A stretch of DNA of 64,000 nucleotides from an uncultured Prevotella sp. (GTDB lineage: Bacteria; Bacteroidota; Bacteroidia; Bacteroidales; Bacteroidaceae), in the NCBI GenBank assembly GCA_947169185.1, contig CAMVOS010000003.1, positions 1-64,000 on the forward strand. Direction: 5' to 3'. The position numbers were made by a program, and so were the translations under genes. Positions 45,053 through 53,283 of this stretch are shown piece by piece. The notes under the pieces were generated by a model. It did no database searches. It had not been told where the DNA came from and saw nothing but the letters and a program-made list of their open reading frames with translations. Positions within the stretch are counted from its first letter, which is position 1. Every line of letters begins with the position of its first letter.

Positions 45053-46591
45053 TTAGTCATCCACTATCTTAATGCGTCCCTGTGGCTGTGCATAGACAGT
45101 TCCTGTAGTGCCGCCTAACACCTTCGTCAAGTAATCTGACAACGCTTCGTAATAGCGAAGCGATCCCTCTTGCAACACGGGACACTTTTTGAAGTAGTCG
45201 AATAATCCCCCACCAGTATGATTATAGTCTGTCACAGTCACGCTATAGGTACGGTTCTCATCTAACGGTTCGTACGTGCCGTCCTCCTTTAGAACTTCGA
45301 CATCACTGACAGTATGGCTCTTGCTATGTATAGTAAATCGCAGTCCTGAGCACTGTGGGAAATTTCCATCAAGAACAGGGACCAAAGCGGTACAGCGCGT
45401 CAGCATGTCCTTCAACAGTTTGCCATTCACTGCAAGGCGACGCAAGGTATTATCATAAGGCAACATACCAATAATGTCACCATAAGTAATATCTCCTGCA
45501 AAGATATCATTACGGATACCGCCACCATTCTCGAAGGCAATGTCCGACTTCATGGCATAACGGTAGGCATCAGCCACCAGGTCACCTGCATTCGTCTCGC
45601 GTCCACGCACAATCCACTGTTTATTCTCGTCGCTCACCACCAACGTATAATCTGTGTGTGCAACCACTTTCGACGTAGCAGCCTTCACCACATGAAAAAT
45701 GCTGTCGGTAGCAGTCTTTACACTAGCATTTTCATAAGGAATATCTGAAGGCTTTATAAGCTTGGTTGTCAGCTGTCCATCAGGGGTAATCAGTAATTTG
45801 CCAATGTTCTCAAACTGTGTACCTGTCTGGGTGACAGTAATCGGCTTGCCATCCAAATTTGTTGCCTTGGCATTCTCGAAAATTTCGTGCGAATGGCCAT
45901 CAAGTACAACGTCAATACCTCGGGTATAATTTACCAAGCGGTGTGAACTGAAGCCCATAGACTGTGGCGTCTCGCCCACATGCGACAGAAGAACCACATA
46001 ATCAGCACCCTTGGCACGCGCATTATCTACAGCCTTCTGAACCAACTGATAGAAGGTATCTGGCCTCAGGTCATATTCCAGGCCTCCATTAGTATCATAG
46101 AACGCATAGCCTTCGAGTAGCATCGTTTCAGGAGTAGTTGCACCAACAAAAGCAACTTTCTTGTTACCATACTGCTTGATGATGTATGGCATATAGACAA
46201 ACTTTTGGTCTGCAATATCGTAAAGGTTAGTACACACAATCGGTGCATCCAACTGCTCTAGCAACATTTTCATACGTGGTATACCGTAGTCAAACTCATG
46301 ATTACCTAACGTCACGGCATGGTAGTCCATCAATTTCATGATGTCAATAATATACTGTCCCCTCGAGATTGCTCCCGTGGTATTGCCCTGCAAAAAGTCA
46401 CCCACAGAGACAACAGCGGCATACGCTGTATCCGACTTATTAATAGCATCACGTAGCCCTGCCATCTTCTTGTAGCCGTCAATACCGCAATGAACATCGT
46501 TCTCGTAGAGAATTACTATGCTTTTCTGAGCCCAGCTTGCATGCAACCCCATCATCAGAGCCACCATGCTCAAAATCATCATCTTTTTCAT
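45053..46591 (-). CDS. Bifunctional metallophosphatase/5'-nucleotidase, UshA-like
   Basis: This 512-residue secreted enzyme (signal peptide ending SWAQ) has a metallophosphoesterase domain with NDVHCGIDGY near 31-40, GDFLQGN and GNHEFDYG near 97-104, and a C-terminal 5'-nucleotidase domain (GDLVADAYRYAM; FENGGGIRNDI near 355). It releases phosphate and nucleosides from extracellular nucleotides. It has its own promoter and is convergent with the LuxR-type gene. Confidence 0.9.
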   Translation of the reverse strand: MKKMMILSMVALMMGLHASWAQKSIVILYENDVHCGIDGYKKMAGLRDAINKSDTAYAAVVSVGDFLQGNTTGAISRGQYIIDIMKLMDYHAVTLGNHEFDYGIPRMKMLLEQLDAPIVCTNLYDIADQKFVYMPYIIKQYGNKKVAFVGATTPETMLLEGYAFYDTNGGLEYDLRPDTFYQLVQKAVDNARAKGADYVVLLSHVGETPQSMGFSSHRLVNYTRGIDVVLDGHSHEIFENAKATNLDGKPITVTQTGTQFENIGKLLITPDGQLTTKLIKPSDIPYENASVKTATDSIFHVVKAATSKVVAHTDYTLVVSDENKQWIVRGRETNAGDLVADAYRYAMKSDIAFENGGGIRNDIFAGDITYGDIIGMLPYDNTLRRLAVNGKLLKDMLTRCTALVPVLDGNFPQCSGLRFTIHSKSHTVSDVEVLKEDGTYEPLDENRTYSVTVTDYNHTGGGLFDYFKKCPVLQEGSLRYYEALSDYLTKVLGGTTGTVYAQPQGRIKIVDD

Positions 46592-46614
46592 CAGTTTCTA
46601 GGTTGTTCTGGGTG

Positions 46615-46622
46615 CAAAGATA
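46615..46622 (-). promoter_or_regulatory. Promoter -7 box of UshA-like gene
   Basis: Minus-strand TATCTTTG followed by CACCC, 23 bases before the start codon. Confidence 0.6.
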
Positions 46623-46746
46623 GTGAAAAACAGGAGAACAACAAAACAAATCGCATGTTTATTTCATTTCTTGATCATTGATTCAGTTTTCTGATGACAA
46701 AATGAGCACCTATTTGTCTTTTAAATATATAATAATGTATAACTGT

Positions 46747-47577
46747 ATGAGAAAGATTATTGTAACTGTGGCACCAGTATGCCATGTGGGCAAAGAGATT
46801 CCTGCCGAGTGTAAGAATCCACTAACGCCTGAGGAGATAGCAGAAGACACTATCAACTGCTATAAGGCAGGAGCCTGCGAAGTACATCTGCATACCCGTG
46901 ATTTAAAAGGCAACCCGACGTTCGAACTCGACGTATTCCGTCAGACCATCGGACTAATTCGCAAGGAAACAGATATGATTGTACAAGGTTCTACAGGTGG
47001 ACTTTCCACCCTGACACTGGCTGAGCGCTGTGTATCGTTGGATGTACCTGAGGTTGAGGTTGCCTCACTTAATATGGGGTCTGTAAACTTTGGCGAGACA
47101 GTATATATTAACACCATGCCCGATTTGCGCTATTGGGCCAAACGTTTGGACGAGACGAACACCATTCCTGAAATGGAGCTGTTCGATCTAAGCCATGTAG
47201 AGTGTGCTACACGTCTGGCTGACGAGGGAGTGTTGCATCGTCCGTTGCATTACAACTTTTGTGTCGGGCCAGGCAATTCCAGCAACCTCTCTGCTACTGG
47301 GCGTAATCTAGCTATGCTCTGTTCATTGATGGAGCCCGGCTGTAGCTGGGGCATTACCCACGACTCCATGAAGGACTTCTCTATGCTGGCCTGTGCCATT
47401 GGCATGGGGGCCTCCGCTGTTCGCATTGGCTTCGAGGACAGCTTCTACTATGCCCCAGGGAAGCGCGCCCATACCAATGCTGAACTTGTAGAACGCTTGG
47501 TAGCCCTCATCCGCATGATGGGGTGCGAACCCGCTACGCCAACTGAAGCCCGTGCCATGCAACATATTAAAATGTAA
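46747..47577 (+). CDS. BKACE family protein (beta-keto acid cleavage, DUF849)
   Basis: This 276-residue enzyme belongs to the BKACE family, which splits beta-keto acids with acetyl-CoA, as in 3-keto-5-aminohexanoate cleavage. Zinc-binding HLHTRD lies near 47-52, QGSTGG near 79, and the C-terminal ASAVRIGFEDS holds the conserved Glu. I chose the ATG at 46747 since MRKIIVTVAP is the usual start of the fold; ATGs at 46702 and 46735 are in frame. No lysine-fermentation genes are nearby, so the substrate is unknown. A DUF1537 kinase gene follows after 16 bases. Confidence 0.82.
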   Translation: MRKIIVTVAPVCHVGKEIPAECKNPLTPEEIAEDTINCYKAGACEVHLHTRDLKGNPTFELDVFRQTIGLIRKETDMIVQGSTGGLSTLTLAERCVSLDVPEVEVASLNMGSVNFGETVYINTMPDLRYWAKRLDETNTIPEMELFDLSHVECATRLADEGVLHRPLHYNFCVGPGNSSNLSATGRNLAMLCSLMEPGCSWGITHDSMKDFSMLACAIGMGASAVRIGFEDSFYYAPGKRAHTNAELVERLVALIRMMGCEPATPTEARAMQHIKM

Positions 47578-47593
47578 GATTGGTTGATGGAAG

Positions 47594-48805
47594 ATGGAAG
47601 ATGTGAAGTGGAAAATGGTCGTTCTCGATGACGACCCGACAGGTATACAGACCATACATAGCTGTCTGCTCATTACGCAGTGGGACGAGGGTAGCGTGCG
47701 CTTAGGCTTTGAGGATAAAGAGCCATTCTTCTATATCCTTACCAATACCCGAGCCATGACACGCGAGGAAGCAGAACATGTGACGCGTGAGGCCATGGAA
47801 ACGGTGGTTAAGGTGAACGCAGATTATAGCTATCGCCTCATCATCGTCAGCCGTAGTGACTCCTGCCTACGTGGACACTTCCCACTGGAGACAGACGTTA
47901 TGTGCGACGTCCTCGCTAGTCATGGTTATGCCGTTGCTGAGAAGACCCCATTCTGCCCCGCCTTCATCGAAGCTGGACGCGTCACCATTGATGGCGTACA
48001 TTATATGCGCGATGGCGAACGTCTCATTCCTGTGAGCGAGACGGAGTTTGCTCGCGATAACGTCTTTACATACCACACCAGCGTGCTGTGCGACTATATC
48101 AAGGAGAAAGGTGCCAACCCTGACAATTACAACATCGTTAACGCACAAAGCTACGACGAGTTGTATTCTTTCGCCCAACATCTTACATCAGATATCATAC
48201 CCCAAGCAGATGCTATCGTCATCCGCTCATCATCATCGTTGCCTAAGGCCATCAGTGGCATTCCCGATCGGCCACTACTTGACCGTGGTATTCTTCACAA
48301 AGAAGGAATTGGGTGCTTCATCGTTGGCAGCCACGTCAAGAAGACCACTCTTCAATTGGAATTCCTGCTACAGGCAGAAGGAACTTGTGCCATCGAGGTT
48401 GATGTACAGCGCATCTTGGACGATGCTAATCCCCTGATGCAGGAAACCCTTAACACCATTCAGCAGGTCATCGACAACCATCTAACACCCGTCATATATA
48501 CCTCTCGTCAGGAAATTCGTCTCGACGATGCCAATCTTCGCCAACACCTCGGACAGCAGGTCAGCGACTTCCTCGTCAACATTGTCCGTCGCCTGCCTTA
48601 TACCCCATCCTATCTGGTTGGCAAAGGTGGCATCACCTCTCACGACATTCTAACAAAGGGGTTAGGCATCACGTCAACCCGTGTCCTCGGACAGATTATC
48701 AGCAGTGTACCCTGCATTATGGGACCACAATTTCCCTATATAATCTTCCCTGGAAATGTTGGCAATGAAGAGTCACTTAAAGAAGTTTATTTGAAGTTAA
48801 GATAA
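47594..48805 (+). CDS. Four-carbon acid sugar kinase family protein (DUF1537)
   Basis: This 403-residue enzyme resembles OtnK/DtnK kinases that phosphorylate four-carbon sugar acids. It has LDDDPTGIQT near the N-terminus, SRSDSCLRGH near 85-94 in the substrate domain, and nucleotide-binding stretches VGSHVKKTT near 246 and VGKGGITSHD near 341. It is probably in one operon with the BKACE gene. The usual partners (PdxA2 or an aldolase, OtnI) are absent. An ACS-type MFS transporter at 51337 could bring in the acid (inference). Confidence 0.8.
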   Translation: MEDVKWKMVVLDDDPTGIQTIHSCLLITQWDEGSVRLGFEDKEPFFYILTNTRAMTREEAEHVTREAMETVVKVNADYSYRLIIVSRSDSCLRGHFPLETDVMCDVLASHGYAVAEKTPFCPAFIEAGRVTIDGVHYMRDGERLIPVSETEFARDNVFTYHTSVLCDYIKEKGANPDNYNIVNAQSYDELYSFAQHLTSDIIPQADAIVIRSSSSLPKAISGIPDRPLLDRGILHKEGIGCFIVGSHVKKTTLQLEFLLQAEGTCAIEVDVQRILDDANPLMQETLNTIQQVIDNHLTPVIYTSRQEIRLDDANLRQHLGQQVSDFLVNIVRRLPYTPSYLVGKGGITSHDILTKGLGITSTRVLGQIISSVPCIMGPQFPYIIFPGNVGNEESLKEVYLKLR

Positions 48806-48809
48806 AAAA

Positions 48810-48829
48810 AATGCAACTTTTGTTGCATT
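48810..48829 (+). promoter_or_regulatory. Perfect hairpin overlapping a promoter region
   Basis: AATGCAAC-TTTT-GTTGCATT starts five bases after the DUF1537 stop. The TTG at 48823-48825 inside it lies 20 bases before TATATTTG (48846-48853), so the hairpin or palindrome could be an operator or a short terminator. Confidence 0.45.
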
Positions 48830-48845
48830 ATAAGCAGAAAATTAC

Positions 48846-48853
48846 TATATTTG
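48846..48853 (+). promoter_or_regulatory. Promoter -7 box of secreted CTD protein
   Basis: TATATTTG followed by CAGTC, about 32 bases before the start codon. Confidence 0.55.
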
Positions 48854-48884
48854 CAGTCGAAAGCAAATAACTAATTAAAACTAA

Positions 48885-49670
48885 ATGCATATGAAACAGA
48901 TTGTACTCACCATGATGGCATTTGCAATGATATGCACACTGCCAGCCACAGCCCAAAACAGAGTTAAGAACATCTACGCTGAAACGCAGACGTTGAAGGT
49001 AGAACAGGTTCAGAACACCGATATGCCCATACAGGTCAATCGTTATCTGTTTGCTGGTTACAACACACTATGCCTGCCCATGACGCTGAGTGCCGAGCAA
49101 TTTGCTGCTACAGCCAAGGACGTTCGCATCGAGCGTCTGGCAGCCATCCGTCAGGTTGGCACCACCCTGCAGTTGTGCTTTGTCGACTGCACAAACGAGG
49201 GTATCGAGGCTGGTGTACCCTACCTTATCTTCTCGCCTACCCGCCAATATCTGCGCGCTAAGAATACGGACGCCAACGCTGTCGATTCAGACATCAAGAC
49301 TATCCGTATGGATGATGGACATGGCAATCAAGTTTCGTTCGCCAGCAGTTGGACATCACGCCAGAAGAACGGTCTCTATGGCATTCCCGCCAAGCAGAAC
49401 GTCGAGATTTTGGAGAGCGTTCTAGTTCGTACCACTGAAGAGTTGGCCTTCCTGCCAACACGTTGCGGTTTCAGTTGGGAACAGCAGTCTTCCACAGCTG
49501 AAAAGTTGGAGATTGTACACATGAATGCTGCTGAAGTGACAGCCATTAAGGACGTCAAACGCAATACCACCAACGACAATCGCTATTACGACTTGAATGG
49601 ACGTAACATCAACAAGCCTGTACAAAAGGGAGTCTATATCCACGATGGCAAGCAAGTCATTGTAAAGTAA
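48885..49670 (+). CDS. Secreted protein with short T9SS-like C-terminal domain
   Basis: This protein of about 261 residues has a signal peptide (MKQIVLTMMAFAMICTLPATAQ); the second ATG at 48891 is equally possible as start. The middle is beta-rich with Cys pairs (LCLPMTL; LCFVDCTNEG) and no family I recognise. The end, YYDLNGRNINKPVQKGVYI with a final KQVIVK, matches the short C-terminal signature found on many Prevotella secreted proteins and related to T9SS sorting domains. It may therefore be exported to the surface. Its promoter is separate from the DUF1537 gene. Confidence 0.65.
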   Translation: MHMKQIVLTMMAFAMICTLPATAQNRVKNIYAETQTLKVEQVQNTDMPIQVNRYLFAGYNTLCLPMTLSAEQFAATAKDVRIERLAAIRQVGTTLQLCFVDCTNEGIEAGVPYLIFSPTRQYLRAKNTDANAVDSDIKTIRMDDGHGNQVSFASSWTSRQKNGLYGIPAKQNVEILESVLVRTTEELAFLPTRCGFSWEQQSSTAEKLEIVHMNAAEVTAIKDVKRNTTNDNRYYDLNGRNINKPVQKGVYIHDGKQVIVK

Positions 49671-49679
49671 TATATACGC

Positions 49680-50693
49680 ATGAAGATTAACATGAGACAA
49701 TGGGTGGCCGACATCATCCGACAACAGGAGGTGTCGGCCATTCCTGTGATGACACATCCTGGCATCGAGCAAAACGGTCATACCGTACGACAAGCAGTCT
49801 GCGATGGACGTATTCATTACGAGGCAGTAATGACTCTTGTCAAGCAATATCCTAGCGCAGCAGCCTGCACTATTATGGATCTAACTACCGAGTCTGAGGC
49901 CTTTGGTGCCCATATTGCCTTCAGCGACGATGCCGTGCCTGCTGTCGCCAGTCGTCTACTGCCCGATGTCAAGAGTATCTACGATTTGCAGGTACCCTCA
50001 CTATCAGCAGGACGCATTCCTCAGTACCTGAAGGCCAATCTTTTGGCTGCCAAAGCTATGGCCAACAGTTCCCAACCGCTTTTTGCAGGTTGCATAGGGC
50101 CTTTCTCACTGGCTGGGCGCCTCTACGACATGTCAGACATTATGATACTCATTTATGAAAACCCCGATGCCGCCCATACCTTACTAGATAAGTGTACGCA
50201 GTTCATTATAAAATACTGCGAGGCCCTGAAAATGACGGGTGCCAATGGTGTCATGATGGCAGAGCCCGCTGCTGGCCTCATGTCCAACGACGATTGTTTT
50301 GTGTTCTCATCACAATACGTCAAGCGTATTGTTGAACGCGTACAGGGCGATGACTTTATCGTCATATTACACAACTGCGGTAACCAGGGACAATGCACCC
50401 GTGCCATGGTAGCCACTGGTGCAGCTGCCTATCACTTTGGCAACAAATGTCAAATGAAGGAAGTCATCCATGAAATACCGCCCACAGCCCTCGCCATGGG
50501 CAATATCGATCCAGTTTCTGTTTTCAAGGATGGCACGCCCGAGACTATGCGTACCAAAGTCATCGACCTGCTTAAGGAAATGCGTTCGTATCCAAACTTC
50601 GTAATCTCAAGTGGTTGCGACACACCACCTCACACGCCAAAGGCAAATATCGACGCCTTCTTCGAGGCACTCAACGATTGGAATAAACAGTGA
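49680..50693 (+). CDS. URO-D family methyltransferase, MtaA/MtbA-like
   Basis: This 337-residue TIM-barrel protein of the uroporphyrinogen decarboxylase superfamily is closer to corrinoid:thiol methyltransferases (MtaA/MtbA) than to HemE. The zinc-site pattern is visible as His-x-Cys in LHNCGNQ near 223-225 and a Cys in SSGCDTP near 311. Such enzymes move methyl groups between a corrinoid protein and a thiol. It starts 10 bases after the secreted-protein gene and overlaps the next gene by four bases, so it works closely with that protein. The corrinoid carrier is not in the window. Confidence 0.75.
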   Translation: MKINMRQWVADIIRQQEVSAIPVMTHPGIEQNGHTVRQAVCDGRIHYEAVMTLVKQYPSAAACTIMDLTTESEAFGAHIAFSDDAVPAVASRLLPDVKSIYDLQVPSLSAGRIPQYLKANLLAAKAMANSSQPLFAGCIGPFSLAGRLYDMSDIMILIYENPDAAHTLLDKCTQFIIKYCEALKMTGANGVMMAEPAAGLMSNDDCFVFSSQYVKRIVERVQGDDFIVILHNCGNQGQCTRAMVATGAAAYHFGNKCQMKEVIHEIPPTALAMGNIDPVSVFKDGTPETMRTKVIDLLKEMRSYPNFVISSGCDTPPHTPKANIDAFFEALNDWNKQ

Positions 50694-51334
50694 CAGAAAA
50701 GACGCTGACATACGCTGACCTGCAGATAACCACTGACGACATCTACGAGCAGATGGGCTATCATGGGGCACAGCCTGATGAGGCAACGCAACGTGAGACA
50801 CAAATTATCATCGATGATGTCCGCGTGTGGTTGCGTCCGAAGTTCTCCTTCCTCGTCCTACGCGACATGCCCTCTTTCGACATGGGCAAGATTATCCTTC
50901 GCCAGTTACAAGGCTCTGAGGCCTACGCTTTATTTATCGCCACTGCTGGTGTTGAATACGAGGCCTACCTGCAGCGACTCAAAGACCAAGGCGACATGGT
51001 GAGAGCTTTTATTGCAGATGCCTTGGGCAGTGTCATTGCCGAGAAGTGTGCTGACCAAATGGAACAAAACCTACAGGGCTGCATAGACAAGCTTCATTGG
51101 CATCATACCAACCGTTTCTCACCAGGCTATTGTGGTTGGCACGTTTCCCAACAACAATTGCTCTTTCCTCTTTTCCAGGGACATACCTGCGATGTCCGCC
51201 TTACCGAATCATCACTGATGCTGCCCATCAAGAGTGTTAGTGGTATCATTGGCCTCGGCAAAAAAGTCCGCAGGCTCGATTACACCTGTGGACTTTGCAA
51301 TTTCAAACAATGCTATAAGCGTAAACGCCATTAA
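50690..51334 (+). CDS. Stand-alone MetH-reactivation-like protein
   Basis: This 214-residue protein matches the C-terminal activation domain of B12-dependent methionine synthase. The SAM-binding pattern Arg-x-x-Pro-Gly-Tyr appears as RFSPGY near 141-146. That domain restores oxidised cobalamin by reductive methylation. Translation starts with GTG, overlapping the previous stop as GTGA. The C-terminus has three Cys in CGLCNFKQC and a basic end, which is not part of the MetH domain. In Bacteroides some MetH enzymes lack this domain and use a separate protein; this could be such a protein, or a partner of the URO-D-like enzyme. Confidence 0.78.
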   Translation: MTEKTLTYADLQITTDDIYEQMGYHGAQPDEATQRETQIIIDDVRVWLRPKFSFLVLRDMPSFDMGKIILRQLQGSEAYALFIATAGVEYEAYLQRLKDQGDMVRAFIADALGSVIAEKCADQMEQNLQGCIDKLHWHHTNRFSPGYCGWHVSQQQLLFPLFQGHTCDVRLTESSLMLPIKSVSGIIGLGKKVRRLDYTCGLCNFKQCYKRKRH

Positions 51335-51336
51335 CA

Positions 51337-52539
51337 TCAACCTTCATTAACGATGGTTTTTTCAGGATTAATAAAGGTAAAGAGAATGGCGCTGATAATG
51401 AGCATGGCTGCAATCATGTAGAGGGGCAGATTATAGTTACCAAACAGCTGGACAAGTTCGCCAAAGAGAATTCCACAGCAAAAGCCTCCGATATTTCCTG
51501 CAGTATTCATAGCGCCAGAAAGGGTGCCTGCATGACGCTTGCCCAAGTCAATACAAAGAGCCCATGCAGAAGGTAGCATGAGGTCGAATATGCCAAAGCA
51601 TAGCGACAAAAACACAAAGACAGCCATCTTACCAGGAATAAATGCTGCGAGTATCATGCAGACTGCAGAAACAGCCAACGAGGTAGATCCCAAGGCTTTA
51701 CGTCCTATCTTTACACCATATTTCCGTGTAAGCTTATCTGTCAAGTGCCCGCCAGTAATATTGCCAATCATGCTCATAACGAATGGTACAGCCACAGCAT
51801 ACGTCAGTTCGGACTTGTCGAAGCCACGCCCCAATTCCATGAACGTGGGGAACCACGAGAAGAAGAACCATGAACCAAAGGCGTAGAAGAAATACATGGC
51901 ACAAATAAGCCAGAACTGGCGATTAGAGGTAAGTTTAGACCAAGGAACACTTGTATTACTTGCCTGAGTATTTATATTTGCTTGACTAGGATTACGATAA
52001 TACCAATACCAAACGACAGCCCATAAAATACCAAGAGCACCAAGGAGATAGAACGCTGAGCGCCAGCCTACCCACAGCATGACGGGAATGACGACGAAGG
52101 GCGTCAGGGCGCCCCCCATACGAGAGGCAGCCCAAACGTAACCTTGCGCCTTGCCCACCTCACCCTTCTCAAACCAACGGGAGATGACACCCGTAGAACA
52201 TGGTGACGAACCAGCCTCGCCAATACCGAACATGAAGCGGATGACTAACAGTGACGCCAAGCCACCTGCCAATCCTGTGAAGGCAGTGAACAATGACCAC
52301 CACAACACGATGAGGGCTAAAATGCTGCGATGTCCGAAACGGTCGCCAAGTGCACCCATAGGAATCTGCATGAGTCCGTAGGATAGTATAAAAGCACTCT
52401 GTACCCAACCCCATTGGGAGGGTGAGAGTTGCAGGTCATGCATAATACTTGACCCCGCCACACTGATATTGATACGATCCAAGAAGGTGACCATACCCAG
52501 AATGACGAGCATGGTAAGGATGACAGATTTACGCTTCAT
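51337..52539 (-). CDS. MFS transporter, anion:cation symporter (ACS) type
   Basis: This 400-residue permease has twelve predicted membrane helices. It has DRINISVAG near residue 20, GALGDRFGHRS near 61 (motif A) and a sequence pattern like hexuronate, glucarate or galactonate carriers. It starts inside the end of the racemase-like gene (four-base ATGA overlap), so the two are one operon. It probably imports a sugar acid, which would fit the DUF1537 kinase encoded on the opposite strand. This is inferred. Confidence 0.85.
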   Translation of the reverse strand: MKRKSVILTMLVILGMVTFLDRINISVAGSSIMHDLQLSPSQWGWVQSAFILSYGLMQIPMGALGDRFGHRSILALIVLWWSLFTAFTGLAGGLASLLVIRFMFGIGEAGSSPCSTGVISRWFEKGEVGKAQGYVWAASRMGGALTPFVVIPVMLWVGWRSAFYLLGALGILWAVVWYWYYRNPSQANINTQASNTSVPWSKLTSNRQFWLICAMYFFYAFGSWFFFSWFPTFMELGRGFDKSELTYAVAVPFVMSMIGNITGGHLTDKLTRKYGVKIGRKALGSTSLAVSAVCMILAAFIPGKMAVFVFLSLCFGIFDLMLPSAWALCIDLGKRHAGTLSGAMNTAGNIGGFCCGILFGELVQLFGNYNLPLYMIAAMLIISAILFTFINPEKTIVNEG

Positions 52540-53192
52540 AGTCCTAGGAACTTACGCAGACCTTTGACACCCAAGACGGGACTGGACAGTACAGTTTTGC
52601 CTGTCAGTTCAGACAGTCGTTGTTCCATACGGGCCATAGATCCTTGTGCCAACACGAACATGTCGACATCGGCAGCAATACGCTGAGCAGCTTCAGTAAT
52701 CAGGCGATCGTGGGTTGCACCATCACCGCTCTGTCCTGCAGCAAAGGCGCCATCGGCCAATCCTTCAACGAGGGTCACTTCCCGCCCCGCCTTCCTAGCC
52801 TCGTTCTGCAACAAACGACATGTAGGGTCAAGCGTCGTGGGTAGCGTCGAGATGACACCAATGCGATTGTAATGAGCCACAGCCTGAGCAGCCATAGGCT
52901 GATCGATGCGGAACACGGGGATGCGAGCGTAGGTATTACCATAGTCTGCCACGTCACCCACACTGGAGCAGGTATTGAACACCACATCAGCGCCAGCATC
53001 AGCAGCTGCATTGTAGTAGGATAGCAGACGACGACGCACAGCAGGCGTCACCTCGTTGTTAGCTATCACCTCTTTAATTAAAGACGAGTCAGCAATATGA
53101 TTTACTTTTACCTCAGGGAGCAGTTCGGTAAAAATCTTCGTCAAAGGCTCCACCAAAGCCATGGCGGTGTGTACACAGATTACATGTTTCAT
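52536..53192 (-). CDS. Asp/Glu/hydantoin racemase family protein lacking second Cys
   Basis: This 218-residue protein has the fold of the two-cysteine racemase family. The first catalytic Cys is in FNTCSSVGD near 76. At the place of the second (normally Gly-Cys-Thr) it has LAQGSMARM near 184, so no Cys is available there. It is therefore unlikely to racemise in the usual way; family members with changed cysteines act as isomerases, decarboxylases or lyases. It is the first gene of an operon with the MFS carrier. Confidence 0.75.
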   Translation of the reverse strand: MKHVICVHTAMALVEPLTKIFTELLPEVKVNHIADSSLIKEVIANNEVTPAVRRRLLSYYNAAADAGADVVFNTCSSVGDVADYGNTYARIPVFRIDQPMAAQAVAHYNRIGVISTLPTTLDPTCRLLQNEARKAGREVTLVEGLADGAFAAGQSGDGATHDRLITEAAQRIAADVDMFVLAQGSMARMEQRLSELTGKTVLSSPVLGVKGLRKFLGL

Positions 53193-53226
53193 TGTTGTTT
53201 TAGCAAATTAGTTGTTTTATTTTGCG

Positions 53227-53234
53227 CAAAATTA
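53227..53234 (-). promoter_or_regulatory. Promoter -7 box of racemase/MFS operon
   Basis: Minus-strand TAATTTTG followed by CGC, about 35 bases before the start codon. Confidence 0.5.
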
Positions 53235-53246
53235 CAAAAAAAATCG

Positions 53247-53254
53247 TAACTTTG
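53247..53254 (+). promoter_or_regulatory. Promoter -7 box of pepT
   Basis: TAACTTTG followed by CAAG, about 30 bases before the start codon. It is back to back with the minus-strand box at 53227. Confidence 0.65.
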
Positions 53255-53283
53255 CAAGCAATAAGCAAAAAATAAGATAAATC

